NCBI RefSeq assembly: GCF_900187105.1
Contig: NZ_LT906482.1
Coordinates: 1,054,001-1,118,000, forward strand
Length of the DNA: 64,000 nucleotides
Origin: Eikenella corrodens
GTDB taxonomy: Bacteria > Pseudomonadota > Gammaproteobacteria > Burkholderiales > Neisseriaceae
Direction of reading: 5' to 3'
Below, piece after piece: positions 1-8,266 of this stretch. The notes below the pieces were generated by a model. It worked only from the letters and a program-made list of their open reading frames with translations. It was not told the DNA's origin and searched no databases. Numbering within the stretch: the stretch's first letter is position 1; each line of letters opens with the position of its first letter. The position numbers and the translations under genes are program-made.

Positions 1-1
1 C

Positions 2-703
2 TACCGCAAATACGGCCTGCGCCGCTATGGCGCTCACGGTACCAGCTACCGCTTTGTGGCTGCCGAAGCCGCCCGCTTGCTCGGCCGCAGCGAAGAAGGT
101 TTGCGCCTCGTGATTGCCCACCTCGGCAACGGCGCTTCCATTGCCGCCTCCAATAGCGGCAAATGCCGTGATACCAGCATGGGTCTCACCCCGCTTGAAG
201 GCTTGGTAATGGGCACCCGCAGCGGCGACATTGACGCCAACGTGTTCCCCTTCCTGCACAACAACGCCGGCCTGAATATCGAGCAAATCACCGACCTGCT
301 GCACAAACAAAGCGGCCTGCTCGGCATTTCCGAGCTTTCCAACGACTGCCGTGAAATCGAAGAAGCTGCCGGCAAAGGCCATGAAGGCGCCAAGCTTGCG
401 CTGGAAGTATTCGCCTACCGCTTGGCCAAATACGTTGCCTCCATGAGCGTGGCCGCAGGCGGCTTGGATGCGCTGGTGTTTACCGGCGGCATTGGCGAAA
501 ACTCCGACACCATCCGCAGCAAAACCATCGGTTATCTGGGCTTCCTTGGCCTCACCGTAGATGAAAAAGCCAACCTTGCTGCTCGATTCGGCGAAGGCGG
601 CATCATCAGCCAAGCCGGCCATACTCCGCTGGCCATGGTGATCCCCACCAACGAAGAATTGATGATTGCTCAAGATACCGCCCACCTGGCCGGAATCGAA
701 TAA
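2..703 (+). CDS. ackA: Acetate kinase, C-terminal part (cut by window edge)
   Basis: Cytoplasmic acetate kinase interconverts acetate + ATP and acetyl phosphate + ADP and normally works with phosphotransacetylase. The frame is open from base 2 and gives 233 residues; the family is about 400, so roughly the first 165 lie outside the window. RRYGAHGTS near the start matches the family signature (usually RRYGFHGTS), HLGNGAS follows, and FTGGIGENS is the nucleotide-site motif. It ends at TAA 701-703, directly before an inverted DUS pair. The Phe-to-Ala change in the RRYG(F/A)HGTS motif is a small oddity. Confidence 0.95.
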   Translation, partial: YRKYGLRRYGAHGTSYRFVAAEAARLLGRSEEGLRLVIAHLGNGASIAASNSGKCRDTSMGLTPLEGLVMGTRSGDIDANVFPFLHNNAGLNIEQITDLLHKQSGLLGISELSNDCREIEEAAGKGHEGAKLALEVFAYRLAKYVASMSVAAGGLDALVFTGGIGENSDTIRSKTIGYLGFLGLTVDEKANLAARFGEGGIISQAGHTPLAMVIPTNEELMIAQDTAHLAGIE

Positions 704-724
704 GGCAAGCTGCTAAAGCAAGAT

Positions 725-766
725 AAAGGCTACCTGAAAACATGAAGTTTTCAGGTAGCCTTTTTT
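725..766. terminator. Inverted-DUS terminator between ackA and hslV
   Basis: AAAGGCTACCTGAAAAC and its reverse complement face each other around a short loop and are followed by a T run. The two genes converge here, so it can serve both. Inverted DUS pairs acting as terminators are well known in Neisseriaceae. Confidence 0.85.
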
Positions 767-781
767 CTATTTCGCAATCGG

Positions 782-1315
782 TTACAGCGTTTCCACCGTG
801 TGCTGGTCGTTGGTGTAGATGCAGATGCTGCCAGCGATTTCCAGCGCTTTTTTCACCACGGTTTCGGGCGGCAGCTCAGTATTTTCCATCAGCGCACGGG
901 CGGCAGCTTGGGCAAAAGCCCCGCCGCTGCCGATGGCGGCGATGCCGCCTTCCGGTTCGAGCACGTCGCCGTTGCCGGTGATGATGAGGGTGTTGTCTTT
1001 ATCGGCCACAATCAGCATGGCTTCGAGGCGGCGCAGGGCGCGGTCGGTGCGCCACTCTTTGGCCAGCTCGATGGCGGATACGGTAAGCCGGCCTTGGTGT
1101 TTCTGCAATTTGGCTTCAAAAAGCTCAATCAGCGTAAACGCATCGGCTGTGCCGCCGGCAAATCCGGCCAAAACGGTGTTGTTATACAATTTGCGCACCT
1201 TGCGCGCGGTGGCTTTGATGATGGTGTTGCCTAGGCTGACCTGGCCGTCGCCGCCAATGGCGACTTGGCCGCCCCGGCGTACGGAAACGATGGTGGTGCC
1301 GTCGAATTGCTGCAT
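782..1315 (-). CDS. hslV: ATP-dependent protease subunit HslV
   Basis: Proteolytic core of the HslUV (ClpYQ) protease, a threonine peptidase related to the proteasome beta subunit. The product has 177 residues, normal for HslV. A short N-terminal leader precedes TTIVSVRR, whose first Thr should be the catalytic nucleophile after processing. [22 protein letters not shown] and AIGSGG are family motifs. No hslU lies beside it: neighbours are convergent ackA and divergent pgk. The unfoldase must be encoded elsewhere or be missing. Confidence 0.93.
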   Translation of the reverse strand: MQQFDGTTIVSVRRGGQVAIGGDGQVSLGNTIIKATARKVRKLYNNTVLAGFAGGTADAFTLIELFEAKLQKHQGRLTVSAIELAKEWRTDRALRRLEAMLIVADKDNTLIITGNGDVLEPEGGIAAIGSGGAFAQAAARALMENTELPPETVVKKALEIAGSICIYTNDQHTVETL

Positions 1316-1748
1316 GGTGCTTCCTTTTTTGAAACAGTTGGGAATAGGCGGCAGATTAGGGCAGCAGCGCGAATTTCAATTTATTTGCCAGCTGGCAGAA
1401 GCTAGAGGCTACCTGAAAAAGAGTTTGCTGTTTGTAGCTGGGTTGAAACTGATGCTTTAGCTGCGCAGAAATTCGCTTTGCTCATTTTAACTGCGTTGAA
1501 GCTCACGCTTTCAGGTAGCCTCTGAGTAGTTCCAGCTGGCTGGCGATGTATCAAAAAGAAACCAAACTATATGCCTGTACTGCATGGAGGCGATTATCCT
1601 CGAAGGCTAGCTGAAAGCGTAAACTGCAGCACAGCCCATTTCCTCCGTTTGCACCGCCCAACCGTTTATAAGATAATGGCGGCGTTTTGCGCGGCTGGCA
1701 AAGCCGCCCGATTTTTCCAACCAAATAACTGAAACCAAAAGAGATAAC
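1316..1748. other. Intergenic region hslV-pgk with DUS pair and extended-DUS repeat
   Basis: No gene seen. An outward DUS at 1406-1417 and an inverted DUS at 1510-1521 bracket about 90 bp. The right part of that interval (1485-1521) is a copy of a longer repeat, consensus roughly TTTTAACTGCGYTGAAGC then GCTTTCAGGTAGCCT, that recurs in this window. The pgk promoter candidate lies at the right end. Confidence 0.7.
1649..1677 (+). promoter_or_regulatory. Candidate sigma-70 promoter of pgk
   Basis: TTGCAC and GATAAT are separated by 17 bp; the start codon of pgk lies 73 bp downstream of the -10. The -35 is a weak match, so this is a plausible rather than firm call. Confidence 0.45.
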
Positions 1749-1749
1749 C

Positions 1750-2931
1750 ATGTCCTTCCTCAAGCTCACCGAACAAAACGTGCGCGGCAAAACCGTGCTG
1801 ATCCGTGCCGACCTGAACGTGCCGATTAAAGACGGCAAAATCGGCGACGACACCCGCATCCGCGCTTCGCTCGCCTCCGTACGCTACTGCCTGGAAAACG
1901 GCGCGGCCGTTATCCTGATGAGCCACCTCGGCCGCCCCTCCGAGGGCGAGTTCAAGCCCGAAGACGACCTCGCGCCCGTGGCCGCGCATTTGGGCAGCCT
2001 GCTCGGCCTTAGCGTGCCCGTGAGCAGCGATTGGCAGCAAAATCCGCCGCGCCCGCAGCCTGGTGAAGTGGTTATGTTGCAAAACGTGCGCGTGAACAAA
2101 GGCGAGAAGAAAAACAACGCCGAGCTCGGCCAGGCCTATGCCGCGCTGTGCGATATTTATGTGAACGATGCCTTCGGCACCGCGCACCGCGCCGAAGCCT
2201 CGCTGGTGGCCGTGGCCGAAGCCGCACCTGTTGCCTGCGCCGGCATTTTGCTGGCCGCCGAATTGGACGCGCTGGGTAAGGCGCTGAAAAACCCCGCCCG
2301 CCCGCTGGTGGCGATTGTGGCCGGCAGCAAAGTGTCCACCAAACTCACCATTCTCAACAGCCTGGCTGATAAAGTAGACCAGCTGATCGTGGGCGGAGGC
2401 ATCGCCAACACCTTCCTGCTCGCCGCCGGGCAGCCCATCGGCAACTCCTTGGCCGAAGCCGACTTGGCCGCCGAAGCCCGCGCCGTGGCCGAAAAAATGG
2501 CAGCCAAAGGCGGCGCCGTGCCGCTGCCGCAAGACGTGGTGTGCGCCAAAGCCTTTGCCGCCGATGCCGTAGCCGAAACCAAAGCCGTGGCCGAGGTGGC
2601 CGCAGACGATATGATTCTCGACATCGGCCCGCAATCCGCCGCCTCGCTTGCCGCTCTGCTGCGCGAAGCCGGCACGATTGTGTGGAACGGCCCGGTAGGC
2701 GTGTTCGAGTTTGACCGTTTCGCCGAAGGCACGCGCGTGATGGCCGAAGCCATCGCCGAAAGCCGCGCCTTCTCTATCGCCGGCGGCGGCGACACCCTGG
2801 CCGCTATCGCCAAATTCGGCATCGCCGACAAAATCAGCTACATCTCCACCGGAGGCGGCGCGTTCTTGGAGTTCCTAGAAGGCAAACAACTGCCCGGCGT
2901 GGCCGTGCTGGAAAAACGTGCGGCGGGCTAA
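1750..2931 (+). CDS. pgk: Phosphoglycerate kinase
   Basis: Glycolytic cytoplasmic enzyme converting 1,3-bisphosphoglycerate + ADP to 3-phosphoglycerate + ATP. The product has 393 residues, typical of bacterial Pgk. N-terminal [10 protein letters not shown] and SHLGRPS are substrate-binding signatures; [13 protein letters not shown] and the C-terminal GGGDTLAAI and [11 protein letters not shown] loops bind nucleotide. A purine-rich AAAAGAGATAACC precedes the ATG. Monocistronic: an inverted-DUS terminator follows at once. Confidence 0.97.
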   Translation: MSFLKLTEQNVRGKTVLIRADLNVPIKDGKIGDDTRIRASLASVRYCLENGAAVILMSHLGRPSEGEFKPEDDLAPVAAHLGSLLGLSVPVSSDWQQNPPRPQPGEVVMLQNVRVNKGEKKNNAELGQAYAALCDIYVNDAFGTAHRAEASLVAVAEAAPVACAGILLAAELDALGKALKNPARPLVAIVAGSKVSTKLTILNSLADKVDQLIVGGGIANTFLLAAGQPIGNSLAEADLAAEARAVAEKMAAKGGAVPLPQDVVCAKAFAADAVAETKAVAEVAADDMILDIGPQSAASLAALLREAGTIVWNGPVGVFEFDRFAEGTRVMAEAIAESRAFSIAGGGDTLAAIAKFGIADKISYISTGGGAFLEFLEGKQLPGVAVLEKRAAG

Positions 2932-2954
2932 TGTGCAGTGTGGTAAAGGAATAG

Positions 2955-2989
2955 AAAAAGGCTACCTGAAGGTTTCAGGTAGCCTTTTT
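2955..2989. terminator. Inverted-DUS terminator after pgk
   Basis: AAAAAGGCTACCTGAA and its near-perfect reverse complement are separated by only a few bases and followed by a T run. Confidence 0.85.
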
Positions 2990-3059
2990 GGTGTGAGATT
3001 CTGCATGGGCAACACATGCCCAAGCTTCATGGATAGATTTTCAGGTAGCCTCCCAGTGA

Positions 3060-3740
3060 TTATTTATTGGCTGGTGTGCCGTAGTATCGCAGGATACGTT
3101 CGATATTACTTCTGGCGGCAGCGCAATACTGCCGAGAGACAGGCCGGTTTCGTGCTTCTTCAGCAAGCGACAGCATGGCCTTTTCATCAACCACGTTTGG
3201 ACAGTTTCGCTCCATATAGGTTTGATCGATTCGATAGGCAATCATTTCAAGTTGCGCTTCAACTTGCCGTTGTTGTTGAGGGCTAAGACAACGAGATATA
3301 TAAACTGCCAAATCAGCAGTATCACGCATATAGCTATGGCATTGCTGCTGGGATGCGGGAGGGGGAGCTTCCGCACCATAACGAGTCAATTTGCGCTCTA
3401 CTTCGTTTTTGGTGGACAGGCAATATTGCCTGTCTGGGTCAAGCGGATGCCTTTTTAAAATAGCTAGGGTTTCTTCTTCACTGACCATGTTGCTCTGATT
3501 ACATCCAGCTGTTCGCATTTCTTGACCGATGTTGCTTACAGCTAGGGAATAACGTTCCCGCCCTTCCGGCCACACCCCTCTGCTGACACACGTTATTCCA
3601 TACTGATAGGCACTATTAAGCAACGACATGTCATTCATATAATTCAGACATTGTTGTTTTGTAGCCTGTGGTACGGGGGCGGTATTGGCTAAACCGGGGA
3701 GAAAGGTAACTATTAGCAGTATAGTAATACGAAGATTCAT
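3060..3740 (-). CDS. Secreted protein with two tandem four-Cys domains, function unknown
   Basis: 226 residues from ATG 3740, chosen because MNLRITILLIVTFLPGLANTA is a clean signal peptide (hydrophobic core, ANTA-type cleavage site); the frame extends further upstream but there it overlaps an unrelated gene. The mature part consists of two homologous copies of about 95 residues. Each starts Q-Q-C-x-x-Y-M, has internal Cys residues, then RQYC and an R-x-L-x-R/Y-Y-G end; the eight Cys suggest disulfides in the periplasm or outside. I do not recognise the family. Flanked by DUS on both sides. Confidence 0.72.
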   Translation of the reverse strand: MNLRITILLIVTFLPGLANTAPVPQATKQQCLNYMNDMSLLNSAYQYGITCVSRGVWPEGRERYSLAVSNIGQEMRTAGCNQSNMVSEEETLAILKRHPLDPDRQYCLSTKNEVERKLTRYGAEAPPPASQQQCHSYMRDTADLAVYISRCLSPQQQRQVEAQLEMIAYRIDQTYMERNCPNVVDEKAMLSLAEEARNRPVSRQYCAAARSNIERILRYYGTPANK

Positions 3741-3775
3741 TAGATTTTCTGATAGGGTTTTCACGGTTGAGAGAG

Positions 3776-3803
3776 GGCTGCCTGAAATATTTTTCAGGTA
3801 GCC
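3776..3803. terminator. Imperfect inverted-DUS hairpin
   Basis: GGGCTGCCTGAAA pairs with TTTCAGGTAGCC. The left arm resembles the Simonsiella-type dialect (AGGCTGCCTGAA) rather than the Eikenella form. It lies downstream of the COG4648-like gene, read on the minus strand. Confidence 0.55.
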
Positions 3804-3811
3804 TTTGTTCA

Positions 3812-4351
3812 TTACAACTTCAACACCCACTTGCGGTAGGCAAATTCGCCGCCCATCAGGATGCCCATCAGGATGTAGGCGATGATGCCGGTGTAGACTG
3901 CCCACCAGCGGTATTGTTCGAGCAGCACGAGCAGGGCGGCGAGGCTGCCGTTGAGGGCGAAAAAGCCACACCAGATTTGGGTAACGCGGCGGGTGTAGGC
4001 CACGCCTTCTGGCGGGAGGTCGGGGTGTTGCAGGCGGGCGAGGCGTTCGATGATGCTTTGTTTTTGCGTGAGGCTGAGGCCGAACAGCAGCAGCAGCAGG
4101 CCGTTTACCCATACGGGATACCAATACATGCTGCCTGGCCGCTTCAAAAGAAGGATGGCGGCGAAGAAAGCAGCCACCAGCAAGGAAACGCGCCGCTGGC
4201 CGGGATCACGCTGCATGGCGGCGCGGGCGAGCCAAAGCAGGAGCATGAAACCGGCCAGCGGATAAAACCAGCCCTGCTCGCGGCCGTAATACCAGAGCAG
4301 GGGGTAGAGTACGCTCAAGATGCCGAGCAGGATTTTGGCGGCGGTTTTCAC
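3812..4351 (-). CDS. COG4648-type membrane protein of the aryl-polyene operon (ApeG-like)
   Basis: 179 residues with about five hydrophobic segments (roughly 5-20, 29-45, 57-71, 80-95, 135-165). Starts with GTG at 4351 whose GTGA overlaps the stop of the upstream acyl carrier protein, so translation is coupled. In canonical APE clusters a small membrane protein of this kind directly follows the two acyl carrier proteins; its biochemical role is not established. Assignment rests on topology, motifs such as LLGILSVLYPLLWYYG, and position. Confidence 0.72.
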   Translation of the reverse strand: MKTAAKILLGILSVLYPLLWYYGREQGWFYPLAGFMLLLWLARAAMQRDPGQRRVSLLVAAFFAAILLLKRPGSMYWYPVWVNGLLLLLFGLSLTQKQSIIERLARLQHPDLPPEGVAYTRRVTQIWCGFFALNGSLAALLVLLEQYRWWAVYTGIIAYILMGILMGGEFAYRKWVLKL

Positions 4352-4608
4352 GCTTCGGGCTTGGCGTCTTGGTAGAGCTTGGACACGGCGGCGACTACGT
4401 CGTCGATGGTGCGGACGTTGCGGAAATCGTCGGCTTGGAGTTTGTAGCCGGTTTGGCGTTTGATTTGGTCGAGCAGGTCGATGGCGTCGATGCTGTCGAT
4501 TTCGAGGTCTTCGTAGAGGTTGGTGCTGCCGGTTACGTTGCTGGTGTCGATTTCAAACATGTTTTCCAGGATGTCGAACAGGAAGGCGCGGATTTCGGTT
4601 TCGGTCAT
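4348..4608 (-). CDS. apeF: Acyl carrier protein 2 of aryl-polyene synthase (ApeF-like)
   Basis: 86-residue acidic carrier protein. The phosphopantetheine attachment Ser sits in LEIDSIDAIDLL (D-S-I variant). It would carry the growing polyene chain in the cytoplasm. It is separated from the upstream carrier gene by 143 bp holding DUS copies, and overlaps the downstream membrane gene. The nearby phosphopantetheinyl transferase (6770-7426) is a natural partner for activation. Confidence 0.8.
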   Translation of the reverse strand: MTETEIRAFLFDILENMFEIDTSNVTGSTNLYEDLEIDSIDAIDLLDQIKRQTGYKLQADDFRNVRTIDDVVAAVSKLYQDAKPEA

Positions 4609-4751
4609 GGATGTTCCTTAAATCATGGGGGCGGTCGGGCAGGAATGCCCAACCTATGTTTCAGGTAGCCTGCTGCTTTTCACTTCGCAGCAACTTAGCC
4701 TTGGCTTCGCCAAGACTTTGCTTTCAGGTAGCCTTAATCAAACTGCTTTGG

Positions 4752-5012
4752 CTAGCCGCGTTGTTTTTGCACGAAAGCGGCCAGTGTGGACACATTGGCG
4801 AAGCTGTCGCGCAATTCCTGGCTTTCGCCGTCGAGCTGGAAGCCGAAGTGTTTTTGCACGGCCAGGCCGAGTTCGAGTGCGTCTACGGAATCGAGGCCGA
4901 GGCCGCTGTCGCCGAACAGGGCTTCTTCGTCGCCGATGTCGGCGGGCGTGAGGTCTTCCAGGCCGAGGCTGTCGATAATCAGTTGTTTGATTTCTTGTTT
5001 CAAGTCAGTCAT
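4752..5012 (-). CDS. apeE: Acyl carrier protein 1 of aryl-polyene synthase (ApeE-like)
   Basis: 86 residues from ATG 5012; the start MTDLKQEIKQLI is a normal ACP beginning and overlaps the stop of the upstream acyltransferase by eight bases. The attachment Ser is in GLGLDSVDALEL, the canonical D-S-V/L form, unlike its D-S-I neighbour. Two adjacent, divergent ACPs are a hallmark of APE clusters. Confidence 0.82.
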   Translation of the reverse strand: MTDLKQEIKQLIIDSLGLEDLTPADIGDEEALFGDSGLGLDSVDALELGLAVQKHFGFQLDGESQELRDSFANVSTLAAFVQKQRG

Positions 5013-5787
5013 GTTTTTGGCTTCTTTCGTTGAAGTATTGTTGTAGGTGGTCGTTGAGGCGGCGGGCGGCAATGGGCAGGGGGTGCTTGTTTAACCAATC
5101 CTGCGGGTTGATGTCATCGCCGACGATAAAGCGGTAGGCCGGTTTTTGCAGCGGGATTTTGTACCACGGCTGGCCTTTTTTGAAGTTCGGCGGCTGCATT
5201 TTAATCACCACAGGGGTGATGACCTGCGCACTTCTGAGGCCGATGGACACTGCGCCGCGATGAAATTTCACCGCGCCGTCCCAGCCGGTGCGCGTACCTT
5301 CGGGGAATACCAACAGGCATTGCTGCTGTAAAACTTCGTGCACGGCTTCCACAAAATCCAAATCTTCCTGATTGGGCAGGTAGCCGCAGGCGCGGATTTG
5401 CCCGGCCATGGCCGGGTTGCGCTGCAAATCTGCTTTCACGATGCAGTTGGCTTCGGGCACGCGGCCGAGCAGGAACACCACATCCAGCAGTGAGGGATGG
5501 TTGGCCAAAATCAGCTGGCCGGGGCGGCCGAGTCGCTCGAAGCCTTCAAATTCCGCGCTCAAAATGCCCGAGCGCATCAAATAATAGCTAAACCACAGCC
5601 AAGTGCGCGTCACCACGCGGCGCGCCTGCTTTTGCTGTGCCAAATCGGGCGAGCGGTGCAGCAGCCAGGGCAGCAGCACGATTTGCAGCAGCACGCCGAA
5701 CACGCCGAAAAACACGAAGCCCAGCCCGGTGGCCAGCAACCGCCACAGGCGGTTTAAGCGGGCGCTCAAGGGGTAAGCCGCTGCCAT
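5005..5787 (-). CDS. Lysophospholipid-type acyltransferase of aryl-polyene operon (ApeD-like)
   Basis: 260 residues from ATG 5787, inside the end of the upstream chain-length-factor gene. A hydrophobic N-terminal segment (about residues 15-40) suggests inner-membrane anchoring. Acyltransferase motifs are present: ANHPSLLDVV (a variant of the N-H-x4-D box), VFPEGTRTG (the F-P-E-G-T-R box) and a following basic stretch. In APE clusters this enzyme is thought to help attach the polyene to a lipid. It overlaps the downstream ACP start, so it is translationally coupled. Confidence 0.8.
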   Translation of the reverse strand: MAAAYPLSARLNRLWRLLATGLGFVFFGVFGVLLQIVLLPWLLHRSPDLAQQKQARRVVTRTWLWFSYYLMRSGILSAEFEGFERLGRPGQLILANHPSLLDVVFLLGRVPEANCIVKADLQRNPAMAGQIRACGYLPNQEDLDFVEAVHEVLQQQCLLVFPEGTRTGWDGAVKFHRGAVSIGLRSAQVITPVVIKMQPPNFKKGQPWYKIPLQKPAYRFIVGDDINPQDWLNKHPLPIAARRLNDHLQQYFNERSQKHD

Positions 5788-6512
5788 TGCCAAACCTTGT
5801 CTGCATAATGGTTTATCCACCTGCGGCTGCCAGAATGTTGTTGCCGCAGCCATTCGATCGCGCCCCAATAGCCGCAGTTTGCCGTGCCGCCGGTATCGGG
5901 TGCGGCGGGGGAGAGTTCCCATTCTTCGCCGGCCGTGAGCAGCAGCGCCAGCGCATGGGCAAAGGGCGCGCGTTCGGCCGGTGCGGCGGGGTATTGCGCC
6001 TGTAAGGGTTCGTCCACCACCACCGCCAACACGCGCTCTGCCCCATCGGCCAGCAGGCCGGCGGCCTCGAGCACGGCGCTTTCCAAACCGCTCTGCCGCA
6101 CCGAAAGCGCGGTGTATTCGCTCATGTCGCCGCGCAGCATCGACCACTGCCCGGCCAGGGCGTTGTGTACCGACAGGCCGAAGGAAGTGGGGGAAACTTC
6201 GTTGTCGCGCAACAGCGTGGTCCACAAGCCGAAGCTGCGGTTGATTTCGCCGTCGTGCGAAGCGAGCACCAGCGGGCAGGGTTCGCTTTCCGCCAAGAGC
6301 GGATGTGCTGCCGCAAACAGCAGCCGCGCCGAGAGGCCGAGCCGCCGCCGCTGCATGGCGGGCAGAAAATCCACCTTCGGCGGCGTGTCGGGCAAATCGG
6401 CGGCGTTTAAGCGGCCGGATGCCCACGCGGACCAGTCTTCGCCCGTGTGCAGGCGGGTGGAGGCGGCGTGCCAGCTTTGGATGGAAAAGCGGAGGCGGAA
6501 ATCGGCGGTCAT
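5766..6512 (-). CDS. apeC: Beta-ketoacyl synthase chain-length-factor-like protein (ApeC-like)
   Basis: 248 residues, the size of the short 'ketoacyl-synt_2' proteins that open APE operons. LVLASHDGEINRSFGLWTTL, SPTSFGLSVHNALAGQ and a small-residue-rich C-terminus resemble half of a thiolase fold. No Cys-His-His catalytic set is visible, as expected for a chain-length factor that pairs with an active ketosynthase (here probably the one at 18143-19369, 11 kb away). The stop overlaps the acyltransferase start. An extended-DUS repeat and an extended -10 lie upstream. Confidence 0.72.
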   Translation of the reverse strand: MTADFRLRFSIQSWHAASTRLHTGEDWSAWASGRLNAADLPDTPPKVDFLPAMQRRRLGLSARLLFAAAHPLLAESEPCPLVLASHDGEINRSFGLWTTLLRDNEVSPTSFGLSVHNALAGQWSMLRGDMSEYTALSVRQSGLESAVLEAAGLLADGAERVLAVVVDEPLQAQYPAAPAERAPFAHALALLLTAGEEWELSPAAPDTGGTANCGYWGAIEWLRQQHSGSRRWINHYADKVWQWQRLTP

Positions 6513-6530
6513 GGTTTAACTTCGTTGAGG

Positions 6531-6571
6531 CTGCGTTTTAACTGCGCTGAAGCTTCGCTTTCAGGTAGCTT
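6531..6571. repeat. Extended-DUS repeat copy
   Basis: CTGCGTTTTAACTGCGCTG continues into AAGCTTCGCTTTCAGGTAGC. Same roughly 40-bp family as 1485-1521, 8226-8263, 15768-15801, 41646-41690 and 44801-44840; only the DUS end is usually described. Confidence 0.6.
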
Positions 6572-6612
6572 TTTAAAAACAGGCGGCCTGTTAAGAGCGC
6601 TTAAGGTGGCGC

Positions 6613-6621
6613 ATTATAACA
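6613..6621 (-). promoter_or_regulatory. Extended -10 promoter candidate for apeC-apeG operon
   Basis: On the minus strand the bases read TGTTATAAT, a perfect extended -10. No good -35 is seen. The predicted transcript would start about 95 bases before the apeC start codon. Confidence 0.5.
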
Positions 6622-6769
6622 AGAATGCAGCACTCGGGCATCTGGCCGGCGGGCGGCAAAATGTGGGCGGCGTTTCTGCGAAAAGAAAAGTTTCAGGTAG
6701 CCTTCATTCTTGAAGTTTTTGTCTTGTTTGCCGAGAATTTGAGGCTACCTGAAAGTATAGTTAAAGCGC

Positions 6770-7426
6770 CTAAACAAAACGATAAAGCAGCTGCTTTTCC
6801 ACCACCTGCCACTTACCGAAGCCGTGCCAAGCCCATTCCGCCGCCACTTCCTGCGGCCACACCACACCGCACAGCCAAGCCCCGTCCAACAGAAACACTG
6901 CGCCCTGCCAAAACCGGCCGGCCGCGTAGAGCCGCCAGCCGTCCTCGTTTGGTCGCAATCCGGTTTGCGGCATCTCCGCCAGCCCCTGCCCGGTGGTCTT
7001 GAGCAAGGCTTCTTTTAGCGTCCACAACGCATAATAATCGGCCAATTCGGCATGCTGTTGTAGCCAGCGCGCTTCGTCTGCATGCAGCACCCAATCCGGC
7101 CAGGCATCGAAACGGCGTGGGCGCAGCCGTTCCAAATCCACGCCCACGGGAAAATCGGCAGACGGCACCGACAGCACGGCATGGCCGCCGCTGTGGCTGA
7201 GGCTACCTGAAAAATTCGGACTACCTGAAAACCCGTCTGCCGCTGCCTGCTGCTTGAGAAAGCGGCTCACCTGCCAGCCGGTTTGCGCCGCACGGGCAGG
7301 GTGGCGCACAAGGTGGATGCGGTCGGCCGCATCCAGCAGCCCGGCGTGGTAGTGCGTGGCGCAGTCGGGCGCGGCCAGATAGAGGCAGATGGTGTGTTGC
7401 GGCAGCAGGCGGGTAGGCATAGGCAA
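6770..7426 (-). CDS. 4'-phosphopantetheinyl transferase, Sfp/HetI type
   Basis: Transfers 4'-phosphopantetheine from CoA to the Ser of carrier proteins. 218 residues with the family motifs: SLSHSGGHAVLSV, VGVDLERL (Mg-binding Asp/Glu) and WTLKEALLKTTGQGL. It precedes the APE genes on the same strand, the place occupied by the dedicated transferase in canonical APE clusters. Two DUS copies lie inside the frame at 7199-7228 and encode the SGSPNFSGS stretch just before the SLSH motif, an insertion the protein evidently tolerates. Confidence 0.88.
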   Translation of the reverse strand: MPMPTRLLPQHTICLYLAAPDCATHYHAGLLDAADRIHLVRHPARAAQTGWQVSRFLKQQAAADGFSGSPNFSGSLSHSGGHAVLSVPSADFPVGVDLERLRPRRFDAWPDWVLHADEARWLQQHAELADYYALWTLKEALLKTTGQGLAEMPQTGLRPNEDGWRLYAAGRFWQGAVFLLDGAWLCGVVWPQEVAAEWAWHGFGKWQVVEKQLLYRFV

Positions 7427-7515
7427 GGTTTTTTAATATACTTTAAACTCTGTGAAATCGCGGCTGACTGGCCGTGAATTTTTGGTTTCCAACCCAGCTT
7501 AATAAGGGAGCAAAT

Positions 7516-8082
7516 ATGAAATCTCGCCAAATCATGCTGGCGGCTGCGATTGTAGCCGCTTTCGGCCTCGCCGGCTGCCAAAACAACCGTGCGCCGGACA
7601 ACTCCGGCAATCAAGGCAGCCGCACCGAAGCCCGCCGCGATAGCGGCCGCAACAGCGCCCATGCCACCAGTCAAACCACCGGCCGCGTATGCCGCCTGCT
7701 GCGCGACGACGACCCCAACCGCGGCGGCCGCAAAGTAGTGTATCGCTGCAACGGTCGTGCCGTGCTGGCTTCCGACGAAGCCAAGCGACTGCTCAACCCC
7801 GGCGTGCCGGTGAGCTTCGGTGGTGGCGGCCGTGTGATTCAGGACAATTTGTCCACCCGTCAGGCAGCCAATGCTTCCAACCAATCCGACGAAGCCGCCT
7901 GCGAACGCGCCTTTATCAACGCCGCCCATAAATTCCAGGAAACCGCTCAAGCCCGTGGCGGCAGCCGCGTGAGCAACTTCCACAGCTACTACAACCGCCA
8001 AGTGCTGCGCGGCGGGCAGTACGACTGCGAAGTGGGCACTTTCCATGCCCGTGTGGTGATGCGCGGCGACATCGCCCGCTAA
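7516..8082 (+). CDS. Putative lipoprotein, function unknown
   Basis: 188 residues from ATG 7516, preceded by AAGGGAG. A lipoprotein signal MKSRQIMLAAAIVAAFGLAG ends in the lipobox LAGC. A low-complexity, Arg/Asn/Ser-rich linker follows (to about residue 55). The folded part has four Cys (VCRLL, YRCNG, AACER, YDCEV) and the C-terminal pattern RVSNFHSYYNRQ...ARVVMRGDIA. I do not recognise a function. Expressed alone; an inverted-DUS terminator follows. Confidence 0.75.
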   Translation: MKSRQIMLAAAIVAAFGLAGCQNNRAPDNSGNQGSRTEARRDSGRNSAHATSQTTGRVCRLLRDDDPNRGGRKVVYRCNGRAVLASDEAKRLLNPGVPVSFGGGGRVIQDNLSTRQAANASNQSDEAACERAFINAAHKFQETAQARGGSRVSNFHSYYNRQVLRGGQYDCEVGTFHARVVMRGDIAR

Positions 8083-8096
8083 GCCGGTTGCGGCAT

Positions 8097-8140
8097 AAAG
8101 GCTACCTGAAAACTGCTGATGCGGTTTTCAGGTAGCCTTT
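8097..8140. terminator. Inverted-DUS terminator
   Basis: AAAGGCTACCTGAAAAC, ten-base loop, reverse complement, then T-rich sequence; follows the lipoprotein gene. Confidence 0.85.
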
Positions 8141-8225
8141 AAGTTTTCTGTGCCGCCTAAGCACAAACGGCCGGGTATTAGGCCCGACCATTTGCTGTTT
8201 TTCAGGTAGCCTCCGCTCAAATCCA

Positions 8226-8263
8226 AAGGCTACCTGAAAGCGAGGTTTCAACGCAGTTAAACC
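8226..8263. repeat. Extended-DUS repeat copy, inverted
   Basis: AAGGCTACCTGAAAGCGAGG followed by TTTCAACGCAGTTAAACC: the reverse orientation of the 40-bp repeat family. Confidence 0.6.
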
Positions 8264-8266
8264 CTA

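Noticed and set aside
3741-4124. Upstream extension of the Cys-repeat protein
   Set aside because: It overlaps the membrane protein gene in another frame; the signal peptide at 3740 marks the real start.
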